From assembly GCA_015522395.1 (NCBI GenBank), contig WAMH01000071.1:1-34123 (forward strand): 34,123 bases of DNA, in the 5' to 3' direction. Every line of letters starts with the position of its first letter. Position 1 is the first letter of the stretch. Origin of the DNA: Thermococcus sp. (GTDB lineage Archaea > Methanobacteriota_B > Thermococci > Thermococcales > Thermococcaceae). Both the position numbers and the translations under genes were made by a program. This document shows positions 6,243 to 14,925 of the stretch, piece by piece. The notes under the pieces are model-generated. The model worked only from the letters and a program-made list of their open reading frames with translations, was not told the origin of the DNA and did no database searches.

Positions 6243-7985
6243 TCAGGCCCACTCGAAGGTAGCGCCACCCCAACTGGGGATAATTGCGTACGTCAGGTAG
6301 TACATTCGGGGGAAGTACCCCCTGTAAAAGGCCCTTTCGTTGTTTCCAACTGCCAAGTAAACCACCGAACTCTCGTTCCACGGGTTTCTGAAGACCTCAA
6401 AGACCTCCAGCTCGCCTGTGTAAGTTTCCCCGCTTGGCCTGCTGTAGAACCTGCTCCCGTTTACCGTGACGAGAGCGTTCTCGTTGAGTTCTTTGAGCAG
6501 GGAGCTGGTAGAGTAGAGAACCAGCATCAGGTTGCCTTTGAGTTCTTCCTCTGTGAGGTTTGAGACGGGTTTCAGGGTTGCGTTGATGCCGAGGCTCAAA
6601 AGCCAGTGGCACTCGTTCTCGGCAACCCTGCGCGAGTAGCTTTCGGGACTGTATGCAACGATTGCACCAGTTGAGTTGGCCCGTTTGAGGAAGTCGTAAA
6701 CCGTTATCGGGGGTTCAACTCCCTTTCCCCCGTCGGTCTCGTTGTAAACCTCCCCGACAACCTTCGCAAGTTTAGGCATGAAATCGGTGTAGTTCCTGTA
6801 AACGTCCCTGTGCTTCATGTAGTCGTTGACGTAGGCGTTGTAGATTTCTTTGATGAAGTAGAAGGACACGCTGTACATACCGAGCTTCCTTTTGGCCTCT
6901 TCCCCGCTGCCCGTGACGCTGAGGTAGTAGGCCTCGACGGCCCTGACGAATGTTTCGTAGAGCATTATCCTGAAGTTTGTGTATGCCATCATGGAGAGCT
7001 TTTCTCTGACTGGGTCGTAGAGGGACTCATAGGGCTGGAAGAGGCTGTAATACTTGTCCACCGCCGGGTTCACGAAACTGTGGGCGAACTCGTGCACGAG
7101 GAAAGTTATTCCAGTATTTGAGATATGGACTACCGGAACGCCGTCCCTAACGTAATTAAATCCCAGAAACGCGTAGACGTACTTGCCCCCGTTTCTGTTC
7201 ATGGGGATACCAAATCCATGTCTGGATATTAACGTAAGGGGAACTATCATCCAGGAGGAAGCGTTTTCGCCGAAGAAGCTCTCCTCGAACCGGGTCACGT
7301 TGAGGATTGTTTCACCGTTTCCCTCCTCGAACTGGCGAAGGGTTTCGTTGTAGAACGTCCTGTGCTCGTTGTAGAACTTCCAGAAGTCTGTCTCGTTTGC
7401 GAACCGGGCAACCGCCCCCGCGAACTCGTCGAGCAAGGTGGTGTTTAGCCACGGCCTGTACCGAAGCATGTCGCTCCAGTTCATAGCTTTCGAAAAGTTA
7501 ACCGGGTTCAGATGAAGGGCGAACTCCGGGATGGCATCGTAGGCAACCCCCTCCTCGACCATCATCGGGACCATCCTTACCGCGGTGGCGTTTGTGTAGT
7601 TCCCGAAGTACTTGGAGACGTCTCTCATGTATGGGTAATTGTATGGGCTTGCCCCCACAAGGTAGGGACTGACCCTTTCCTGATACCACGTTGGGTTGGC
7701 GATGAAGTAGATTATCTGGATTAGTTCAACGCGCGGGTCAATCTCAAGGTGAACCCTGGGGGAGAGGTTTCCCTCAACCGGGGTGAAGTCCACCTGTGTG
7801 GATGAGGAAACGTTCGAAGCGTTCACTGGGAAGCCCCGGGAATGAGTAACGTTGGGATGATCCTGTGGAGAATACGTCGTTGAGGTTGATGGTTGGTGTG
7901 TGGGCGATGTTGTCGGCGTCGAGCCAAGGCATCCGCTCACGAGAACGAGAATTCCTATCACCACCAAGGCGAGGAGTTTCTTCAT
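6243..7985 (-). CDS. Secreted lipoprotein, DUF4932-like putative zinc metallopeptidase
   Basis: A 580-residue exported protein. The N-terminus is a lipoprotein signal (MKKLLALVVIGILVLVSGC, lipobox VSGC with Cys at about 19), followed by a Ser/Thr/Pro-rich linker typical of archaeal surface proteins. Residues 298-302 form HEFAH, inside FLVHEFAHSFVNP, an HExxH zinc-binding motif, so peptidase activity is plausible. The general look (long N-terminal domain, HEFxHSF, following helical region) fits DUF4932. Many N-x-S/T sequons indicate a glycosylated extracellular protein. The C-terminal part (about 440-580) is a separate alpha/beta region. Start ATG 7985 follows GGGGATAGAA, with a TATA element (AATTTTTTAAC on the minus strand, about 8022-8032). 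It is divergent from the methyltransferase gene at 8079. The substrate is unknown. Confidence 0.8.
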   Translation of the reverse strand: MKKLLALVVIGILVLVSGCLGSTPTTSPTHQPSTSTTYSPQDHPNVTHSRGFPVNASNVSSSTQVDFTPVEGNLSPRVHLEIDPRVELIQIIYFIANPTWYQERVSPYLVGASPYNYPYMRDVSKYFGNYTNATAVRMVPMMVEEGVAYDAIPEFALHLNPVNFSKAMNWSDMLRYRPWLNTTLLDEFAGAVARFANETDFWKFYNEHRTFYNETLRQFEEGNGETILNVTRFEESFFGENASSWMIVPLTLISRHGFGIPMNRNGGKYVYAFLGFNYVRDGVPVVHISNTGITFLVHEFAHSFVNPAVDKYYSLFQPYESLYDPVREKLSMMAYTNFRIMLYETFVRAVEAYYLSVTGSGEEAKRKLGMYSVSFYFIKEIYNAYVNDYMKHRDVYRNYTDFMPKLAKVVGEVYNETDGGKGVEPPITVYDFLKRANSTGAIVAYSPESYSRRVAENECHWLLSLGINATLKPVSNLTEEELKGNLMLVLYSTSSLLKELNENALVTVNGSRFYSRPSGETYTGELEVFEVFRNPWNESSVVYLAVGNNERAFYRGYFPRMYYLTYAIIPSWGGATFEWA

Positions 7986-8078
7986 TTCTATCCCCTTCCC
8001 TACTTCCCAATGACCGAAGTTAAAAAATTATGGACCTCGAAGCGCAGGTATTTTAAACCTCCCATTCAACCGGTTATC

Positions 8079-9008
8079 ATGCTCGAAAAGTTGTTTTCCC
8101 TTGGCTACTCCAAGACATTTGCAGAGAGATATTACCAGCTCTGGGGAGAGAGGGCTTTGAAAATAGCCGAGGCCATGGAAAGACTCCTGCCGAGGTGCTT
8201 CCGCGTTAATACCCTCCGCATCGAGGTTCCAAAGCTCACAAAGCTCCTCAACAAGAAGGGCTTTCAGTTCAGGCGCGTCCCCTGGGCGAGGGAAGGTTTC
8301 TGTCTGACGAGGGAGCCCTTCTCGATAACCTCCACTCCTGAATACTTAAGCGGCCTCCTCTACATCCAGGAGGCAAGCTCGATGTATCCTCCCGTTGCCC
8401 TTGGGCCGAAGCCAGGAGAAACCGTTGCCGACATGGCGGCTGCACCGGGCGGAAAGACGAGCCATTTGGCCCAGCTGATGGAGAACGAAGGTCTCATATA
8501 CGCCTTCGACGTCGGCGAGGAGCGTTTAAAGGAGACGAGGCTCAACCTCTCCCGCCTCGGCGTTACGAACACCGTCTTAATCCACAGTTCATCGCTCCAC
8601 ATCGATGAACTCGGCGTGGAGTTCGACAAAATCCTCCTCGATGCACCGTGCACAGGCTCGGGAACTATACACAAGAATCCCGAGAGGAAAGCCAACAGGA
8701 CGATGGACGACGTGAAGTTCTGCCAGGGCCTCCAGATGAGGCTCCTTGAGAAGGGCCTGAGCGTCCTCAAGAAAGGTGGAACCCTCATCTACTCCACCTG
8801 CTCCCTCGAGCCTGAGGAGAACGAGTTTGTAATCCAGTGGGTTTTGGATAACTTCAATGTGGAACTGCTCCCGCTCCGCTACGGCGAGCCTGCCTTGACC
8901 AAGCCCTTCGGAATCGAACTGAGCGAGGAGATAAGGAATGCGAGGCGTTTCTACCCCGACAGGCACGGGACGAGCGGCTTCTTCGTGGCGAAGATTCGGA
9001 AGGTCTAA
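8079..9008 (+). CDS. NOL1/NOP2/Sun-family RNA m5C methyltransferase
   Basis: SAM-dependent cytosine-5 RNA methyltransferase, acting on tRNA or rRNA. Residues 1-110 form the archaeal N-terminal RNA-binding part (LPRCFRVNTLR). The Rossmann core has VADMAAAPGGKTSHLA (SAM loop), the motif IV cysteine in DAPCTGSG and the motif VI cysteine in STCSLEPEENE; both catalytic cysteines are present. The length of 309 residues agrees with archaeal NSUN proteins such as P. horikoshii PH1374. The open frame extends to 7893, but ATG 8079 is chosen because a TATA element (TATTTTAAA, about 8049-8057) lies about 25 bases upstream, so the transcript is probably leaderless; no ribosome site is visible. It converges with the broken hypothetical gene (4-base overlap). 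Confidence 0.92.
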   Translation: MLEKLFSLGYSKTFAERYYQLWGERALKIAEAMERLLPRCFRVNTLRIEVPKLTKLLNKKGFQFRRVPWAREGFCLTREPFSITSTPEYLSGLLYIQEASSMYPPVALGPKPGETVADMAAAPGGKTSHLAQLMENEGLIYAFDVGEERLKETRLNLSRLGVTNTVLIHSSSLHIDELGVEFDKILLDAPCTGSGTIHKNPERKANRTMDDVKFCQGLQMRLLEKGLSVLKKGGTLIYSTCSLEPEENEFVIQWVLDNFNVELLPLRYGEPALTKPFGIELSEEIRNARRFYPDRHGTSGFFVAKIRKV

Positions 9009-9972
9009 TCAGCCTCTGGGGCGAGCCTTTCCCCTATCTCCCTCAGCCTCTTCAAAACATCCCCGCTGAGGTGCCTCTCAAGCTCTTCTCTAGCTGCCTT
9101 GGCCAGCTCGAACTTGGACTTGTACTTTCCCAAATCGACCCAGTCTATCTTCTTTCCACCCACAAAGACGTCTATGTCGCAGAGCCTCTTGTAGCCCCTG
9201 TACTCAAGCCCCTTGAGCAGGAACTTCACGCGCTCGGGCTTTTCCCACGTTAGGAGCTTGAGCTTGTAGACGGGAACGCGCATGAACGGCCTTGGATAAA
9301 TCCCAGTCCCAGCCCTCGCCAACGATGAATCCCAGATCGAGGTCCTCTATCACCATCATCAGCCTCTCGATGTGCTCCTCGTAGCGCTTCTCGGTGTTGT
9401 AGACCTTTATCGTCAGCTCATTCCATTCGGGGAGAAGCTTGAAGAGCATGACCGGCAGGTTGATGAGAAGCTCCCTGTAAACGTCGAGGAAGTACCTCCT
9501 TACGAGAACCGCCCCCTCAATATCCTCCGGGCATATTGGAGAGTTCAGCTTCTTCTTGGTGACGCCTATAATCGTGTCCCCCGCCTCTCCCCCACGCTCA
9601 GCGCTTTCATCTGCCCCATGACCTCGCCGCCGAACCTCTCGGCGATCAGCTTGAGTGCCTCCTCAACCTTCTCAGGGATGTGGAGCAGGATTATCGTGCT
9701 CTCCGCCTTTACCTTCTCGATCGGGATCTTTCCGTTCACTACCTCCGAAAGAACCACCTTGGCATCCCTGCGTATCAGAAATCCCTCCTCGGGCAGCACG
9801 GTTGAGTCGCTGGGAGGCGTCACGAATAGCACCGTCTCGAACTCGCTACTGCGCCTTATGACCTCATCGGCCGGAACCCCATTGACGCCGAAGGTGGCCC
9901 TAACACCCTCCTTTATCCCCTCCACCTCGCCCATGAGAAAGACGATGGAAGGCCAAAACGAACCAGCCTCAT
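9005..9972 (-). pseudogene. Conserved hypothetical gene broken by three frameshifts
   Basis: Three successive minus-strand frames join into one protein of about 320 residues. From ATG 9972 (ribosome site GGAGGGG, start overlapping the TAA of the upstream phosphoesterase as TAATG) it reads MRLVRFG. It then shifts near 9949-9954 into PSIVFLMGEVEGIKEG, shifts again near 9578-9592 (in a G-rich run) after MKALSVGE into GDTIIGVTKKKLNSP, and once more near 9288-9293 after EGWDWDLSK into PFMRVPVYKLKLLTW. It ends at the TAG at 9005. Each junction is repaired by adding or removing one base. The middle contains no gap of function I can name, and I do not recognise the family. The second junction lies in a C/G run where sequencing errors are common; three indels in one gene make true decay also likely. 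Confidence 0.7.
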
Positions 9973-10544
9973 TACAGACCCCTCCAGATTTTGTATCCCC
10001 TCATCGTGTCCGTCCCAACGGGGTAATCGACCCTAACGGCCCGTCCGCTCGGAAGGAAGATGGAGTTGACCCCGAGAACGGCGTTAAGCCCTTTGGGAAT
10101 CGCCTTGAAATTGTGGCCGTAGAGCCTGAAGTCGGCTTCCCTGTCGGCGACGTCCTTCCATGTGTGGCCGAGTGCGAACTTCTTGCCGCCTATCTCGATC
10201 ACCGTCCCCGGCTCCACAACGGAATCCCCGAAGAACTCCCGCAGAAGTTCCGGGTCGTCCTCATTGCCGGGAACAATGTAAAGCCTGGCTCCCGAGTTCT
10301 TCAGGATTTTGGCGAGCCTCCTCAGCCCCGAGAGGTAGAGCGGCCTCAGGTCTGGCCTCCTCTCCAGCTTCACGTTGTCCACCAAGTCCCCGGTGTGGAC
10401 TATGAAGTCCGGCCTGTTTTCCTCTATCAATCCCTCCAGGAAGCCGTAAACGCTCTCAGGAGTGTCTCCTATGTGCATTAAGAGGGTCTCGTCCGAGGAC
10501 TCGCGGAGTTGCCTCAACCTTCTCCTTCGCAGGAAGCCGAGCAT
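9972..10544 (-). CDS. Calcineurin-like metallophosphoesterase with altered motifs
   Basis: A 190-residue cytoplasmic protein with the core order of metallophosphoesterases: HTGDLVDN (motif II, GDxxD), VPGNEDDPEL (motif III, here GNED rather than GNH), ALGHTW and LYGHNF (the later His motifs). The usual first motif DxH is not obvious; the segment LLMHIGDTPES stands in its place. It resembles YfcE/MJ0936-type phosphodiesterases. The open frame begins at 10595, but a TATA-like GTAATATACA at about 10574-10583 argues for the start ATG 10544 (MLGFLRRRR). ATG 10595 remains possible. The next gene downstream starts on its stop codon, so the two were probably co-transcribed. The substrate is unknown. 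Confidence 0.8.
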   Translation of the reverse strand: MLGFLRRRRLRQLRESSDETLLMHIGDTPESVYGFLEGLIEENRPDFIVHTGDLVDNVKLERRPDLRPLYLSGLRRLAKILKNSGARLYIVPGNEDDPELLREFFGDSVVEPGTVIEIGGKKFALGHTWKDVADREADFRLYGHNFKAIPKGLNAVLGVNSIFLPSGRAVRVDYPVGTDTMRGYKIWRGL

Positions 10545-10640
10545 GGAATCCACTGAACCCTTTTGGCTGAGGGTGTATATTACCCTTTGGCCCATGGGAG
10601 CGCTTAAAAGGTCTTCACTCTACTTCCACTGGTGTTGAAA

Positions 10641-11729
10641 ATGAAGGTTCTCGTTCTCGGTGCCGGAAACGTTGGGAGGGCAGTAGCCTGGGATTTGAGG
10701 GATGAATTCGACGTCCACGTTGGAGACGTAAGCAACGAGAGGCTGAAGGCCGTTTCTGACTTTGCCACGCCGCTGAAAGTTGACGCGTCCAGCTTCGATG
10801 AACTCGTTGAGGTCATGAGGGACTTCGAGCTTGTCGTTGGTGCTCTGCCGGGCAGGTTCGGCTATCAAGCGGTCAGGGCGGCGATAAAGGCCGGAACGGA
10901 TATGGTTGACGTCTCGTTCATGCCGGAGAACCCCCTGGAGCTGAGGGATGAAGCTGAAAAGGCGCAGGTTACAGTTATCTTTGATGCAGGCTTCGCCCCG
11001 GGGTTAAGTCACATGCTCATGGGCAGGATATGGGGGGAGATGGATGAACTCAGGGAGGGCTACATCTACGTCGGGGGCCTTCCAAAGGAGCCCAGACCAC
11101 CACTTTATTACAGAATTACATGGTCACCTAAAGATCTAATCGAAGAATACACCAGGCTCGCAAGGGTGATAAGGGACGGCGAGATAAAGGCAGTCAACCC
11201 CTTCGAGAGGATAGAGCGCGTTGAAGTTCGCGGTCTTGAGTTTGAGGCCTTCGTGAGCGACGGTCTTAGGAGCCTGCTGGAGAGCGTCAAAGCTGAAAGG
11301 CTGGAGGAATGGACGCTCCGCTGGCCGGGGCACCTTGAAAAGATGAGGGTTCTGAGGGAACTCGGGTTCTTCAAGCCGGAGCACGTTGACAAGACGCTCG
11401 AGGTGATAACGCCGCTCATGACCTACGACAGCCCGGACTTCTCGATAATGCTGGTCTTCGGAAGGGGAACCATTGACGGGGAGCCGAAGGAGATAGGCTA
11501 CCTCCTCTACGACGAGGAGAAAGATGGATTCACCTCGATGGCGCGCGTTACGGGCTTTACCGCGGCCATAGTGGCGAGGCTCGTGGCGGAGCAGGCCTGC
11601 ATCTACGGGGTAATTCCGCCGGAGATACTGGGCATGAGGATAGACACCTTCACGAGGATAAGCGATGAGCTTGCCGACAGGGGGATAAGACTGGAGAGGT
11701 GGGAGAATGCTCCACCTGGTGATAGCTGA
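10641..11729 (+). CDS. Saccharopine dehydrogenase-like NAD(P)-dependent oxidoreductase
   Basis: A 362-residue protein with an N-terminal Rossmann fold (KVLVLGAGNVGRAVAWDL, residues 1-20), a second strand ending in an acidic residue (VHVGD), and a C-terminal domain of the saccharopine dehydrogenase/carboxynorspermidine synthase type (FDAGFAPGLSHMLMGRIWGE, LPKEPRPPLYYRITWS). Thermococcales members lie in the LYS9-like family; the true reaction is not settled by sequence and could be a reductive condensation of an amine with a semialdehyde. The start ATG 10641 follows GGTGTTGAAA; a TATA element (CTTAAAAGG) lies at about 10603-10611. The 3' end overlaps the nep1 start by 23 bases, so the two genes are co-transcribed. 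Confidence 0.85.
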   Translation: MKVLVLGAGNVGRAVAWDLRDEFDVHVGDVSNERLKAVSDFATPLKVDASSFDELVEVMRDFELVVGALPGRFGYQAVRAAIKAGTDMVDVSFMPENPLELRDEAEKAQVTVIFDAGFAPGLSHMLMGRIWGEMDELREGYIYVGGLPKEPRPPLYYRITWSPKDLIEEYTRLARVIRDGEIKAVNPFERIERVEVRGLEFEAFVSDGLRSLLESVKAERLEEWTLRWPGHLEKMRVLRELGFFKPEHVDKTLEVITPLMTYDSPDFSIMLVFGRGTIDGEPKEIGYLLYDEEKDGFTSMARVTGFTAAIVARLVAEQACIYGVIPPEILGMRIDTFTRISDELADRGIRLERWENAPPGDS

Positions 11730-12366
11730 TGCCGAGCTTGAACTCGTTCCCAAGGCAATGGCCGACCATCCCGCCGTCGTCAACTACGCGAAGAGGAGGG
11801 ACAAGAGGCCGGGGGAGGTGCTCCTCGACGGCACCTACCACCACGCGGTCCTTAGAAAACTCCCCGACGGCGAGAGGCGCGGCAGGCCGGATATAGTTCA
11901 CCTCTGTCTGCTCAACGCGCTGGAGAGCATAGCCAGCAAGGAGGGCCTTCTCCGCGTGTACGTCCACACGAGGAACGACGAGGTGATACACATCAAACCC
12001 GAGACGAGACTTCCGCGGAACTACAACCGCTTCGTCGGCCTCATGGAGAGCCTGTTTAAAAGAGGCGCCGTTCCTAAGGGGCTTGAGCTTTTGAGGCTTG
12101 AGAGGAAGAGCCTAGAAGAGCTCGTCGAGGAGATAGGGCCGGATGGGATTTTCGTGATGCATGAGGGAGGGCACTTCGTTAAACCGCGGGAACTCGGAAG
12201 GACGCTTGCGGAGCTTGAGAATCCCGTTGTGATAATAGGCGGCTTTCCTCATGGAGACTTCAGGAGCGAGGTCTCCGGGAGAAGGGTGAGCGTTTACCAG
12301 AAGCCCCTGGTAGCTTGGGCGGTGGTCAACGAGGTGGTGATCAACTTCGAATCTAACGCCCTGTGA
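11707..12366 (+). CDS. nep1: Nep1/EMG1 16S rRNA pseudouridine N1-methyltransferase
   Basis: SPOUT-class SAM-dependent enzyme that methylates N1 of a pseudouridine in helix 35 of small-subunit rRNA and helps ribosome assembly. The 219-residue length fits archaeal Nep1. Visible family features are LLDGTYHHAVLRKL, RRGRPDIVHLCLLNAL (the conserved RPDI-H segment), LRVYVHTRNDEVIHI, and the trefoil-knot SAM region VVIIGGFPHGDF. Start ATG 11707 has GAGGTGGGAGA before it and lies within the end of the upstream dehydrogenase gene (23-base overlap). The gene ends shortly before the promoter of the transporter at 12443. Confidence 0.95.
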   Translation: MLHLVIADAELELVPKAMADHPAVVNYAKRRDKRPGEVLLDGTYHHAVLRKLPDGERRGRPDIVHLCLLNALESIASKEGLLRVYVHTRNDEVIHIKPETRLPRNYNRFVGLMESLFKRGAVPKGLELLRLERKSLEELVEEIGPDGIFVMHEGGHFVKPRELGRTLAELENPVVIIGGFPHGDFRSEVSGRRVSVYQKPLVAWAVVNEVVINFESNAL

Positions 12367-12442
12367 GCCAAAGTTGCACAACGTTTTTATATTCTCCCGT
12401 TATTTTTTCTATCTGGCATCAATCTACCCAGGAGGTGTTACT

Positions 12443-13825
12443 ATGAGGAAGGTCAGCGTTCTTATGGCGTTTCTGATAACAGGTTACATACTTGGCATCT
12501 GGAACTTCCTAGTGCTGCCGAAGTACTACATAAACTTCGGACTCAAGGGGTTCCTCGTGTCGCTGATTCCAACGCTTATAGCCCTGTTCCTGATCTACAG
12601 CGAGGCGGACAGCACGAAGAAGACACGCTATCTGATATACGAACTGTTCTTCAAGATAGCGAGGACGCCGGCGCTGATATTCGTCCTGTTGATGTTCCTT
12701 CTTGTGATGCTAGGAGTGACGACCTACTACTCCGCCTACGGCCTCATCTTCATGTTCGGTCTCAGCAACAGCTACGGCTACGTGGCCCTTATGATCATCG
12801 CAACGGTGCTTCTCTCGGCGGGGCTCCTGGTGCTCGCCAAGGGGCACACGCTGGAGTTCATCTCCGTCGTCTCGATACTCTTCATTCTCTTCGCCATTGC
12901 CGCCGCGTTCCTCGTCAGAGGTCAGGCCCTTGGGGCGATAAACTCCGAGCAGGCCCACCTCTACATCAAGGAGGCGGTTTCATCAATAACCTCCTTTGGC
13001 CAGCCTCTCAGCGGGAAAGGAATTCTCTACCTCATAGTCTCAACCCTCGTCTCATTCGGTCTTGGAACGGGCGTTTACTACGTCATAGGCAGCTTCAGTC
13101 CGGAGGACCTCGACTTCAAAAAGGTTCTCGTGGGTGTTTTCATTCTCCAAGTAATCATCAGCTTTGCGGCGGCATTCACGATGGCATACTCCCTCGGGGT
13201 GGCCTATGAGGGGGCGCAGAGGGCTTATCTCAATCCGAACATTCCGCCGGCTGAGGCTCTGAAGCTTTCCATCCAGTTCCAGAGCATACAGCAGTATACC
13301 ACCAACAGCACTCAGAGCCCGATGCACTCCATTGGGGTATTCTACGCCATTCCACAGGTCCTCAGGGGGAACGTTAAAAACGACACTAGTCTCATAGTCC
13401 TCCTGATGCTCTCGCTCTACCTGGCTGGACTAACGACTATTATCGTTCTAATGGAAATGGGCAGCCAGATGCTCTCCGAGGTTATGCAGTTCAGCAGAAC
13501 CCAGAGTCTGGGCTTCATATCGCTCCTCGGAATGGTCGTTTCGGGCGCCATGCTCGTTCACGACACAAGGACGATGTTCGTCGTCGTCCCCTTCGCCGTT
13601 GGAGCTCTCGTGGCAGGGGCGGAGGCTTACCCGCTTCTCTCATCGGAGCTGGCATACAGCAGGCTCATAGGGTCTCTGATAGCGATACTGCTCGGGATAG
13701 GTGCGGTGACCGTTTACTACGCCTTCACCTCCCCCTCAGCGGCTGTAAAGGTCGGTGCGCTCCTAGGGCTCGTCCTGTTCGTGCCGATCTTCCTGAACGG
13801 TGTGCTCCTGAAGTCACGCCGCTGA
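12443..13825 (+). CDS. Sodium:neurotransmitter symporter-like transporter
   Basis: A 460-residue protein with about 11-12 membrane helices. The first helix has a helix break of NSS type (GYILGIWNFLVLPKYYINFG), like the LeuT pattern GNFLRFP followed by a glycine-containing loop and a P-rich second helix (SLIPTLIALFLIY). An amphipathic loop rich in Gln/Asn (about 280-300) is unlike classical NSS. It would use Na+ to import an amino acid or similar solute; the substrate is unknown. The start ATG 12443 follows AGGAGGTGTTACT; a TATA element (TTTTTATATT) lies at about 12384-12393. The upstream extension to 12374 is not coding. The family match is by pattern and is divergent. Confidence 0.65.
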   Translation: MRKVSVLMAFLITGYILGIWNFLVLPKYYINFGLKGFLVSLIPTLIALFLIYSEADSTKKTRYLIYELFFKIARTPALIFVLLMFLLVMLGVTTYYSAYGLIFMFGLSNSYGYVALMIIATVLLSAGLLVLAKGHTLEFISVVSILFILFAIAAAFLVRGQALGAINSEQAHLYIKEAVSSITSFGQPLSGKGILYLIVSTLVSFGLGTGVYYVIGSFSPEDLDFKKVLVGVFILQVIISFAAAFTMAYSLGVAYEGAQRAYLNPNIPPAEALKLSIQFQSIQQYTTNSTQSPMHSIGVFYAIPQVLRGNVKNDTSLIVLLMLSLYLAGLTTIIVLMEMGSQMLSEVMQFSRTQSLGFISLLGMVVSGAMLVHDTRTMFVVVPFAVGALVAGAEAYPLLSSELAYSRLIGSLIAILLGIGAVTVYYAFTSPSAAVKVGALLGLVLFVPIFLNGVLLKSRR

Positions 13826-13895
13826 TTTTCATTTTCAAAAATTTTTTAAAGGCCCCCTCCAACCCGTCTTAGAACGCTTACGGGAGGTTTGAGAA

Positions 13896-14306
13896 ATGGG
13901 AGACAAGACCAAGGTTCAGGTCAGCAAGCTCAAGCCGGGAAGGTATATCCTCATCGACGGCGAGCCCTGCAGGATAGGCAACATAACCGTTTCCTCGCCG
14001 GGCAAGCACGGTTCAGCCAAGGCGAGGATCGAGGCCGTTGGAATCTTCGACGGTAAGGTCCGGAGCATCGTCAAGCCCACCAGCGCCGAGGTTGAGGTTC
14101 CGATCATCGACAAGAGGACGGCCCAGGTTATAGCGATGACCCCGGACACGGTTCAGATCATGGACATGGAGACCTACGAGCTCTACGACATTCCCATCGA
14201 GACCGGCGTTGCCGACGAGATCAAGGACCAGCTCAAGGAAGGTATAAACGTCGAGTACTGGGAGACCCTCGGCAGGATAAAGATCATGAAACTCAAGGGC
14301 GAGTGA
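13896..14306 (+). CDS. eif5a: Translation factor aIF5A (hypusine-containing)
   Basis: Binds the ribosome E site and promotes peptide bond formation at stalling motifs such as polyproline. The hypusine loop is complete (SSPGKHGSAKARIEAVGIFDGK), with Lys37 the residue modified by deoxyhypusine synthase using spermidine. Residues 1-70 form the SH3-like N-domain and 72-136 the OB-fold C-domain (AEVEVPIIDKRTAQV onward). The length of 136 is normal. Start ATG 13896 follows GGGAGGTTTGAGA; the TATA element ATTTTTTAAAGG (about 13841-13852) is followed by a C-rich tract seen at several promoters in the window. Confidence 0.98.
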   Translation: MGDKTKVQVSKLKPGRYILIDGEPCRIGNITVSSPGKHGSAKARIEAVGIFDGKVRSIVKPTSAEVEVPIIDKRTAQVIAMTPDTVQIMDMETYELYDIPIETGVADEIKDQLKEGINVEYWETLGRIKIMKLKGE

Positions 14307-14370
14307 TGCCTTTTTCCTTCTTTGCATAACGTTTTAAAGGCCCCCTCCAAAGGAGGGCACGGGTGGGGGC

Positions 14371-14916
14371 ATGGTAAACTTCAGCGGGATCATTCTCCGG
14401 AAGTTCAAGAACATAGCCGGTTCTCGCTACGAGGAGATAATGAAGGCCTACCAGGAGTTCTTTCTCACGGAGGAAGAGCTTCAGATTCCCGAGGTCAAGT
14501 CAATTCTCCTCGTCCTCGACAGGTTCTCCGGCGAGGTTCCAGAGGAGGTTTTCGAGGTTCTCTCGGCCTATCCCGGGGCCAGGATTGAAGTGGTTTACGT
14601 GATAGACGAGGGGCTCTGTTCCATCATAGGGGAAACCCTGGGAGAGGAGGAAGCCGAGGCCTTCAGAAAAAGCGAGGAATCGCTAGGCAGGGAGCTCTTA
14701 AGGGTGACTGAGAGATCCCTCTCGAAATTCGATCTCAGCTTCTCTATGGAGATAACCTTCGCCGACAAAGTGGAGTTCGTTGAAAACGATGCCAAGAACA
14801 GGGACATCCTTGTTGTGTCAAGGCACTTCGGCTCGGAGAGCACCAAAACCCACAGGATCAGCCCGATAGTGTTCAGGATTGTTCAGGGGGTAAAGAAACC
14901 CGTCATCGTTTACTGA
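14371..14916 (+). CDS. UspA-like stress protein, transporter-linked
   Basis: A 181-residue soluble protein. After a charged N-terminal stretch it has the alternating strand/helix pattern of universal stress proteins: VKSILLVLDRFSGEVPEE as strand 1 with an Asp, ARIEVVYVIDEG as strand 2, then a long helical segment and RDILVVSRHFGSES followed by VQGVKKPVIVY, the usual last strand (KPVIVV-type). The glycine-rich ATP loop is weak, so nucleotide binding is uncertain. Start ATG 14371 follows GGTGGGGGC. Its promoter has GTTTTAAAGG at about 14331-14340. The ion transporter at 14926 starts 9 bases after its stop, so it is the first gene of a three-gene operon ending in another Usp. Confidence 0.75.
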   Translation: MVNFSGIILRKFKNIAGSRYEEIMKAYQEFFLTEEELQIPEVKSILLVLDRFSGEVPEEVFEVLSAYPGARIEVVYVIDEGLCSIIGETLGEEEAEAFRKSEESLGRELLRVTERSLSKFDLSFSMEITFADKVEFVENDAKNRDILVVSRHFGSESTKTHRISPIVFRIVQGVKKPVIVY

Positions 14917-14925
14917 GGTGGTCAC

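Noticed and set aside
9372..10481. Long plus-strand open frame of 369 codons
   Set aside because: It is antisense to the phosphoesterase and the broken hypothetical gene, which show recognisable motifs; the translated sequence is low in family-like features and has no ribosome site.
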